DNA from: Candidatus Bipolaricaulota bacterium
GTDB taxonomy: Bacteria > Bipolaricaulota > Bipolaricaulia > Bipolaricaulales > Bipolaricaulaceae
Assembly: GCA_021163465.1 (NCBI GenBank)
Contig: JAGGWU010000026.1
Span: 1 to 10,510 of the forward strand
Direction: 5' to 3'
Length of the DNA stretch: 10,510 bases
Of this stretch, positions 5,739 to 10,510 are shown in pieces; position 1 is the stretch's first letter, and the number at the start of each line of letters is the position of its first letter. The notes below the pieces were generated by a model. It did no database searches. It saw only the letters and a list, made by a program, of their open reading frames with translations, and was not told the origin of the DNA. The position numbers were made by a program, and so were the translations under genes.

Positions 5739-7223
5739 ATGGAGGGGATCGAACTTCAGGCCGCGCTGCGGGAAGCCGAGGGCTTCCGGGGAGCCCGGGT
5801 GGCCAAGGTCCACCAGGTAGGAGAGGTCGTTTTCCTGCGGCTCTTTTCGCCCCCCGGAGCACTGGTCATCGATCCCTTGGATAAGGCATTCCACCGCACC
5901 GAGCTCCGCCCCCCGGCCCCGGAGCACCCGCCGGCTTTCGCCGCCCTCTTGCGTCGGCACCTGCGGGGGAAGCCCCTCCTTTCCCTGGAGCAGGCGGGGT
6001 TCGACCGGGCACTCCGGCTCCGGTTCCCGGACGTGGATTTAGTGGTGGACTTCCGCCCTCGTAGGGGAAACCTCTTCCTGTTGAAGGGGAAAGCCCTGCT
6101 CGGGGCGCTCGCGGGAGGCACGCCCTCCCCGGCGGAATGGGGGCGGGATGGGGACCCCTTGGAGGGGATTGGCCCGGGCATCCGCCGGGCCCTGGGGGCC
6201 CGCCTCGGCCGCTCCCCCACCGAGGAAGAGCTTCGGCAGTTTGCAGAGGAGATCCTCGCGGAAAGGCCCAGAGGATACCTCTACCGTACCTCCCGGGGAA
6301 CCCTGGCGTCCTTCTTTCCCCGGCCGGAGCTGGGGAACGCGGAGGAGGAGTTCCCTCACTACTTCCAAGCCTTGGACCGGGTTCGGGAGGAGCTTCTCTT
6401 CCTCGGGGATGCACGGGAGCTTGTGAGGGGCATCCGGGACGCCATCCGGCGGAAGCTCCGGGCCCTGGAGAAGATCGAGGGTTCTTTGGAAGAGGCCAGG
6501 AGGTGGGAGGAACTGAAGCTCAAGGCTGACCTGATCCTTACTCGTCTGCACGATATCCCCCGGGGCGCGCGGGAGGCCGAGGTCGGGGGCTTCGATGGGG
6601 CCCCGGTGGTGATCACGTTGGACCCCGCTGTCCCGCCCCAGGAGTACGCCCAGAGGCTCTACGCGCGGGCCCGTAAGCTTCGCCGCGCCCTGGAGGAACT
6701 CCCCAAAAGGAAAGGGACGCTCGAGGAGGAGATCGAGGAGCTCAAGGAGATCCTCCGTGAGCTCGAGAAAAGGCCCTATTTGGCACCCTATCTGGAGGGA
6801 GAGCTGGAGGCCCTGGGGGTAAGGCCCCCCCGAGCCGGGGAGGCGGAGCGGAAGGAAAGGGCCAGGCCGCGGGAGTTTCGGGTAGGGGATTTTCGTGTGC
6901 TCGTAGGACGTTCGGCACGGGAGAACGAAAGGCTGGTCCGGGAGGCCCATCCACGCGATCTGTGGCTCCACGCCCGGGGCATCCCCGGGGCCCACGTGAT
7001 CGTGAAGTGCGCCGGAAGGGCGGTACCACAAGAGGTGCTAGAGGAGGCGGCAAGACTGGCGGCCTGGCATTCCAAGGCCCGGTATGATACAAAGGTCGCC
7101 GTGACCTATACCGAGGTGAGACACCTGCGGAAGCCGAAAGGGGCGCCACCCGGGGCGTTCGCGGTGTACAAAGAGCAAGTGATCGTGGTGCGGCCGGGAG
7201 AAGAAGATGGACCGGGCAATTGA
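5739..7223 (+). CDS. rqcH: RqcH / NFACT-family ribosome quality-control protein
   Basis: This 494-residue protein is related to bacterial RqcH (formerly called fibronectin-binding protein, FbpA/YloA) and eukaryotic Rqc2. RqcH binds large ribosomal subunits with stalled peptidyl-tRNA and directs addition of C-terminal alanine tails that mark the chain for proteolysis. The NFACT-N domain spans about 1-130, opening with GIELQAALREAEGFRGARVAKVHQ in two blocks; D89-R90 (AGFDRA) match the conserved DR. A helix-hairpin-helix with GIGPGIRR lies near 143-180. A charged coiled coil covers about 236-345. The NFACT-R domain spans about 380-487, with DLWLHARGIPGAHVIV (407-422) and VRHLRKPKGAPPG. The protein is shorter than the usual 560-570 residues. 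The conserved EIM triad after DR reads D104-F105-R106 here. The start is ATG; GGAG abuts it and GGGGG lies just upstream, so the ribosome site is not ideal. It overlaps the next gene by 17 bases. Confidence 0.92.
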   Translation: MEGIELQAALREAEGFRGARVAKVHQVGEVVFLRLFSPPGALVIDPLDKAFHRTELRPPAPEHPPAFAALLRRHLRGKPLLSLEQAGFDRALRLRFPDVDLVVDFRPRRGNLFLLKGKALLGALAGGTPSPAEWGRDGDPLEGIGPGIRRALGARLGRSPTEEELRQFAEEILAERPRGYLYRTSRGTLASFFPRPELGNAEEEFPHYFQALDRVREELLFLGDARELVRGIRDAIRRKLRALEKIEGSLEEARRWEELKLKADLILTRLHDIPRGAREAEVGGFDGAPVVITLDPAVPPQEYAQRLYARARKLRRALEELPKRKGTLEEEIEELKEILRELEKRPYLAPYLEGELEALGVRPPRAGEAERKERARPREFRVGDFRVLVGRSARENERLVREAHPRDLWLHARGIPGAHVIVKCAGRAVPQEVLEEAARLAAWHSKARYDTKVAVTYTEVRHLRKPKGAPPGAFAVYKEQVIVVRPGEEDGPGN

Positions 7224-7851
7224 GGGGTTGCTGGCGGTTTTGGCCCTCATCTGCAGCGTGATCCCCCATGAAGTAGCCCACGGGTATGTGGCGTGGAAGC
7301 TGGGGGATCCCACGGCCAAGCTCTCCCGCCGCCTCACGTTGAACCCCCTGCGGCACATCGACCCCATCGGCTCCATCCTCATCCCCGGGATACTGGTCTT
7401 CATGCGGTTGGTGACCCGGGTGAACGTCCCGGTCTTCGGGTGGGCCAAGCCCGTGCCCATAAACCCCCGGTACTTCCGGGACCCGCCCCGGGGGATCATG
7501 TACGTCTCCCTGGCGGGGCCGGGGACCAACATCGCCATAGCCCTTCTTGCTGCCGGGATCGGGAGGCTCCTTTGGCTTTCGGGTCCTCCCGACTTCCTCT
7601 ACTGGCCCATGGTGTTTCTGACCTATTTGGGCGTGATCTCCCTTTTCCTCGCGTTTTTGAACCTCCTCCCCATTCCCCCGTTGGACGGCTCCAAGGTGCT
7701 GGCGTTCTTCCTCCCCCCGGACCTCCGGCGCCGGTACCTCTCGCTGGGGATGTTCGGGATCCTTATCCTTTTTGCGTTGCTTTACTTCACCCCGGTGTTA
7801 CAGTGGTTGGGGGAAGTGGCCCTCCGCATCTGGGGCTATATCTCCTGGTAG
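7207..7851 (+). CDS. Site-2-type membrane zinc metalloprotease (peptidase M50 family)
   Basis: This is a 214-residue integral membrane protein. Residues 5-24 form the first membrane segment, leading into the zinc motif HEVAH (His21, Glu22, His25). It is followed by GYVAWKLGDPTAKLSRRLTLNP in pieces, as in the compact YwhC-like branch of M50 proteases. Further hydrophobic segments lie near 52-70, 98-122, 131-152 and 178-198. The third zinc ligand motif is NLLPIPPLDG (152-161), with Asp160. Such proteases cut substrates within the membrane; this small branch lacks the PDZ domain of RseP, and its substrates are unknown. The ATG start is preceded by GGGAGAAGAAG, lies 17 bases inside rqcH, and implies co-translation with it. 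It ends 37 bases before tig. Confidence 0.93.
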   Translation: MDRAIEGLLAVLALICSVIPHEVAHGYVAWKLGDPTAKLSRRLTLNPLRHIDPIGSILIPGILVFMRLVTRVNVPVFGWAKPVPINPRYFRDPPRGIMYVSLAGPGTNIAIALLAAGIGRLLWLSGPPDFLYWPMVFLTYLGVISLFLAFLNLLPIPPLDGSKVLAFFLPPDLRRRYLSLGMFGILILFALLYFTPVLQWLGEVALRIWGYISW

Positions 7852-7874
7852 GGGTGAAATGGGCTTGGTACGCG

Positions 7875-7880
7875 TATAAT
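7875..7880 (+). promoter_or_regulatory. tig: TATAAT box directly before tig, probable leaderless promoter
   Basis: A perfect TATAAT ends 8 bases before the tig ATG at 7889, so transcription would begin at or beside the start codon. No Shine-Dalgarno is present in the intervening CTTCGGCC. The -35 region 16-18 bases upstream is poor, so either an activator or the -10 alone would have to suffice. The box is seen; its use is inferred. Confidence 0.55.
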
Positions 7881-7888
7881 CTTCGGCC

Positions 7889-9004
7889 ATGGCCGAGGAA
7901 GCGAAGATCGAGGTCAAACGCGAAGGCGATGAAGTCACCGTACTGGTAGAGCTTCCGCCCGGCGAGCTTGCGCGGGCCGAGGATGAGGCGTATCGGAGGG
8001 CGGCGCGGGAGTTCAGCGTCCCTGGCTTTCGGCCTGGAAAGGTCCCCAAGGCGGTGCTCCTTTCCCGTTACGGTCCGGATCTCTTCGACGACGAGGTAAA
8101 GGAGATCCTGGTGGACAAATGGCTCCCGGTGGCCATAGAGGAACATAAGCTCAAGCCCCTCTCCTCTCCGAAGGTGGAGATAAAGGAGTTCGAGCGGGGG
8201 AAGCGCCTCGCCTTCCAGGCCACCTTCGCCGTGTGGCCCGAGGTAGAAATCCCCGACGAGCTCGACCTTGAGCTTCCCGATGTCCCGGAGGTCGAGGTGG
8301 GGGAAGAAGAGCTCATGGAGACCCTGGAGGAGCTCAAGCGCCGCGCGGCGATCCTCGAGCCCAAGGACGGTCCTGCGGAGCCGGGCGACGTGGTGCGGTT
8401 CAAGCATCGCGATGACCTCTACGAAGTGGAAGTGGGGGAGGGCGAGGAAGGCCTTCCCCACAAGTTTCTCGGGAAACGTCCCGGGGATATCGTGGTGATC
8501 GAGGACGAAAAGGGCCGAAAGCTCTCCATCGAGGTCACCCAGGTCTACAAGATGACCATCCCCACCGAAGAAGAGGTGGCGGCCCACTACGGCGAGGAAA
8601 GCTGGGAGGACCTCAGGGAGAGGGCGAAGACGGAGCTCCGCGAGCGGAAGGAAGCGGAGCGCAGGGGGCGCATGCGCCTGGCGGCGTTGGACGCCCTGGC
8701 CGAAAAGCTCGGGATCGAGGTTCCCCCGAGCCTCTTGGAGGAGGAGGTGGAGATAGAGCTCGCCCGCCACGGAGGAAAGGCGGAGCTGCGGCCCGAGGTG
8801 GAGGAGGCCGTGCGGCGCAGGATGCGACGGTGGATCGTCTCGCGGCTGGTGGCCTCCCAGAAGGGGCTCTATCCCTCCGAAGAGGAGGTGCGGGACATGG
8901 CCCGTTCGTTGGAGGTGGAGGAGGACCTCGTGCGCTCCCGGTTGATCTTCGAGCGGGCGGCGGACTGGATCCTGGAGCATGCGAAGGGGAAGGAGGCGGA
9001 ATGA
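7889..9004 (+). CDS. tig: Trigger factor, ribosome-associated chaperone, with reduced PPIase domain
   Basis: This 371-residue protein is shorter than the E. coli protein (432). Trigger factor docks at the ribosomal exit tunnel and shelters nascent chains. The N-terminal ribosome-binding domain covers about 1-130. It carries the docking signature GFRPGKVP (46-53) and KVEIKEFERGKRLAFQATF in the expected place. Residues about 160-222 occupy the position of the FKBP-type peptidyl-prolyl isomerase domain. They start with AEPGDVVRF and end with LSIEVTQVYKMTIP, but much of the normal domain between is missing. Residues about 225-371 are the helical C-terminal substrate-binding arms, with LAEKLGIEVPPSLLEEEVEIEL. 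The start is ATG with no Shine-Dalgarno. The stop overlaps clpP as ATGA; tig followed by clpP is a common bacterial order. Confidence 0.95.
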   Translation: MAEEAKIEVKREGDEVTVLVELPPGELARAEDEAYRRAAREFSVPGFRPGKVPKAVLLSRYGPDLFDDEVKEILVDKWLPVAIEEHKLKPLSSPKVEIKEFERGKRLAFQATFAVWPEVEIPDELDLELPDVPEVEVGEEELMETLEELKRRAAILEPKDGPAEPGDVVRFKHRDDLYEVEVGEGEEGLPHKFLGKRPGDIVVIEDEKGRKLSIEVTQVYKMTIPTEEEVAAHYGEESWEDLRERAKTELRERKEAERRGRMRLAALDALAEKLGIEVPPSLLEEEVEIELARHGGKAELRPEVEEAVRRRMRRWIVSRLVASQKGLYPSEEEVRDMARSLEVEEDLVRSRLIFERAADWILEHAKGKEAE

Positions 9005-9609
9005 AGCTTCAGTGGCCCTACGAGGAAGAACGCATGATGCGCTATTACGAGCGGGCCTTCGCCCGCCTGTTTAAAGACAGGATCGTCTTCCTTTCGGGGG
9101 AGATCATCTTAAGCGCCGGCGGCGCCCCCTATTCCGGGGCGGCGGACAACATCATCGCGCAGCTCCTTTGTCTCGAGGCGGAGGATCCCGAGCGCGACAT
9201 CTACCTCTACATCAACTCCCCTGGGGGGGACGTGCACGCGGCGCTGGCGATTTACGACACGATGCAGTACGTGAAGTGCCCGGTGCAGACCATCTGTGTG
9301 GGGATGGCAGCCTCGGCGGCGGCCGTGATCTTGGCCGGGGGCGAGAAGGGGAAGCGTTTTGCGCTTCCCAATTCCCGTATCATGATCCACCAACCGTGGG
9401 GCGGGGTGCGGGGCCAGGCCGTGGACATAAAGATCCACGCCGACGAGATCCTGAAGATCCGGGATCGCATAAACGAGATCCTCGCCCACCACACCGGGCA
9501 GCCCAAGGAGAAGATAGAGCGCGACACCGACCGTGACTTCTTCATGTCCGCTGAAGAGGCCAAGAAATACGGGCTCGTGGACGAGATCATTACCCACCGC
9601 AAGCGCTGA
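9001..9609 (+). CDS. clpP: ATP-dependent Clp protease proteolytic subunit
   Basis: This 202-residue protein is a serine peptidase that forms a double heptameric barrel and degrades proteins fed in by ClpX or ClpA/C ATPases. The catalytic triad is visible: Ser105 in GMAASAAA, His130 in RIMIHQPWGG, and Asp179 in ERDTDRDFF; the His-Asp spacing of 49 matches E. coli ClpP. INSPGGDVHAALAIYDTMQY (71-90) is the glycine-rich oxyanion segment. Two features are unusual. SAAA replaces the common SMGA after the active Ser. Between RIVFL and the IIAQLL helix there are about 8 more residues than usual (SAGGAPYSGA region, 38-47). The start at 9001 overlaps the tig stop as ATGA and has GGAGG nearby. A longer frame from 8830 only reads tig out of frame. 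No clpX follows. Confidence 0.96.
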   Translation: MKLQWPYEEERMMRYYERAFARLFKDRIVFLSGEIILSAGGAPYSGAADNIIAQLLCLEAEDPERDIYLYINSPGGDVHAALAIYDTMQYVKCPVQTICVGMAASAAAVILAGGEKGKRFALPNSRIMIHQPWGGVRGQAVDIKIHADEILKIRDRINEILAHHTGQPKEKIERDTDRDFFMSAEEAKKYGLVDEIITHRKR

Positions 9610-9655
9610 AGCTCCGGCTTTCGTCCCGGGATTCCTAGTTCGGACTCGCCCGGCG

Positions 9656-9805
9656 CCGAAGGAGGGCGTCCGGAGGCCATGGGTATATTAAGCCGGGCAA
9701 AGACTACCGGGCTGGGCTTCGGACATGTATTGGGACCAAAGCACTCGCCCTTCCGGACGGCCGGGGAATGAGGTTGTGGTGGGATGCCGCCTCGGCGTCC
9801 TTCGG
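9656..9805. other. Nested inverted repeats forming a possible three-way junction RNA
   Basis: Between clpP and the next promoter three stems nest exactly. CCGAAGGA (9656-9663) pairs with TCCTTCGG (9798-9805). CGTCCGGA (9667-9674) pairs with TCCGGACG (9752-9759). GCCGGGG (9760-9766) pairs with CCTCGGC (9790-9796), including one G-T. Junction linkers are 3, 0 and 1 bases. No known RNA family was recognised, and no promoter or terminator clearly belongs to it; it could be the clpP 3' region. No coding sequence is supported in 9610-9933. Confidence 0.35.
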
Positions 9806-9842
9806 TTGCTTCCGGGATAGATCGCTCTTGTACTAACGCGAT

Positions 9843-9872
9843 TTGGACCGCGGTGGCTGCCATCCCTATAAT
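9843..9872 (+). promoter_or_regulatory. Promoter of the beta-helix protein gene
   Basis: TTGGAC (9843-9848) and a perfect TATAAT (9867-9872) are 18 bases apart. Transcription would start near 9879, giving a leader of about 55 bases before the ATG at 9934. This is a strong sigma70-type match, aimed at the only gene downstream. Confidence 0.72.
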
Positions 9873-9874
9873 GC

Positions 9875-9918
9875 TCTCAAGTAGGCAATGTTCTCAAGCA
9901 GGAGATTCAAGTAGAAGG
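9875..9918 (+). repeat. Short direct repeats in the leader of the beta-helix gene
   Basis: TCTCAAGTAGG (9875-9885) recurs as TCTCAAGCAGG (9892-9902) and, less well, as ATTCAAGTAGAAGG (9905-9918). The TCAAG cores are 17 and 13 bases apart. They begin at the predicted transcription start. They could bind a regulator or be a slippage product; nothing in the sequence decides this. Confidence 0.4.
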
Positions 9919-9933
9919 GGCGGGGGATGAAGA

Positions 9934-10510
9934 ATGAGGGTCTTTTCTTTTGTTGTTATCCTGTCGGTTCTCTTCCTTCCCTTCCTCGGCTGGGCCGCCG
10001 AGATTCACGTAACTAACACCAACGACAGTGGCGCGGGTAGCCTTCGCAATGCAATTGAAACCGCTAATTGGAATGGAGAGACAGATACAATTGTCTTTGA
10101 TGTCTCCGGGACGATTACTTTAACCTCCGGGCCGCTGTGGATCGGAAACGAGGGCGGTACAACGATAGATGCTAGCGGCCAGAACATCGTGATCGATGCC
10201 TCCAACGTTGCCAACGCCTTCCAGATCGCTTCAAGCGGGAACACGATCACGGCGGGCACCGGAAGCCTCAAAGTGCAGGGAGCACAACAGGATGGGATCT
10301 ACATCACGGGAAGCAACAACGTGATCGATGGCGTTGAGATAACCGGGACGAGCTCTGGGTCCACCGATTACGGGGCGATCACTATCTCAGGCGGTGACTC
10401 AAATGAGGTTAAAAACTGCACGATCCACAACAACGACGGCTACGGGGTCATCGCGGCGAACGGGGCGACGAATACCAAAATCCACGACAACGAGATCTAC
10501 GAGAACGGCC
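9934..10510 (+). CDS. Secreted parallel beta-helix repeat protein, N-terminal part
   Basis: The gene continues past the right edge; 192 residues are visible. The start is ATG at 9934, 7 bases after GGGGG; an ATG at 9927 is in a frame without signal peptide or repeats. Residues 1-22 are a signal peptide (MRVFSF, hydrophobic core, GWAA before E). Residues 24-45 (IHVTNTNDSGAGSLRNAIET) match the 'DSG.GSLR.AI..AN' opening common in exported adhesin-like and polymorphic outer-membrane-type proteins. From about 52 on, repeated short strands with N, G and D turns appear: TIVFDVSG, NTITAG, GIYITGSNNVIDGVEIT, KIHDNEIYENG. This is the right-handed parallel beta-helix pattern of NosD/pectate-lyase-like proteins. 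Function could be surface binding or carbohydrate cleavage; no catalytic motif is visible in this part. The codons are richer in A and T than in the neighbours. Confidence 0.85.
   Translation, partial: MRVFSFVVILSVLFLPFLGWAAEIHVTNTNDSGAGSLRNAIETANWNGETDTIVFDVSGTITLTSGPLWIGNEGGTTIDASGQNIVIDASNVANAFQIASSGNTITAGTGSLKVQGAQQDGIYITGSNNVIDGVEITGTSSGSTDYGAITISGGDSNEVKNCTIHNNDGYGVIAANGATNTKIHDNEIYENG

Noticed and set aside
7787..8980. 397-codon minus-strand frame opposite tig
   Set aside because: tig is unmistakable on the plus strand; the antisense product is rich in His and Leu with no recognisable motif.
8830..9000. Longer start for clpP
   Set aside because: The added residues are tig read out of frame; ATG at 9001 has GGAGG before it and the ATGA overlap.
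9252..9863. Minus-strand frame covering the clpP 3' end and the gap
   Set aside because: Half of it is antisense to clpP and the remainder has no conserved features or ribosome site.

Overview
The window comes from a GC-rich bacterial chromosome with tightly packed genes. Several neighbours overlap by 4 bases (ATGA or GTGA) and GTG starts are used. An oxygen-sensitive class III ribonucleotide reductase with its radical-SAM activase points to an anaerobe. The lineage cannot be fixed from the sequence. The gene content and base composition would suit a deep-branching, perhaps thermophilic, anaerobic phylum such as Bipolaricaulota, but that is only a guess.

Left part (1-5488, all minus strand). 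Reading leftward there is a tRNA-Thr(CGT) with a good promoter, then an nrdD-nrdG operon for anaerobic dNTP synthesis. Next comes a decayed IS5-like transposase fragment. Last is an operon of a Nif3-family dinuclear-metal protein, a coiled-coil C4 zinc-ribbon protein (COG1579), and a secreted or membrane TPM-domain protein cut by the window edge. The TPM gene appears to start with CTG inside the end of the zinc-ribbon gene.

Middle (5489-5738) is a divergent intergenic region. It holds the tRNA promoter, a repeated AT-rich motif and a dense set of interlocking inverted repeats before rqcH.

Right part (5739-9609, plus strand) is a protein quality-control block. rqcH (ribosome-associated quality control, NFACT family) overlaps a site-2-type membrane metalloprotease. 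A separate tig-clpP pair (trigger factor chaperone, ClpP protease) follows. tig has a perfect TATAAT 8 bases before its ATG, and nif3 shows the same arrangement, so leaderless mRNAs are likely. Functionally, RqcH tags stalled nascent chains, trigger factor meets emerging chains, and Clp proteases remove failed products.

End (9610-10510). A 324-base gap contains inverted repeats that fold on paper into a compact three-way junction. It also contains a strong sigma70-type promoter with short direct repeats after it. This promoter leads into a secreted parallel beta-helix protein of lower GC content, cut by the window edge.

No CRISPR array, rRNA, complete mobile element or clearly new multi-gene system was recognised. 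The most interesting leads are the two structured intergenic regions, the leaderless promoters, the CTG start, and the altered motifs in RqcH, trigger factor and ClpP.
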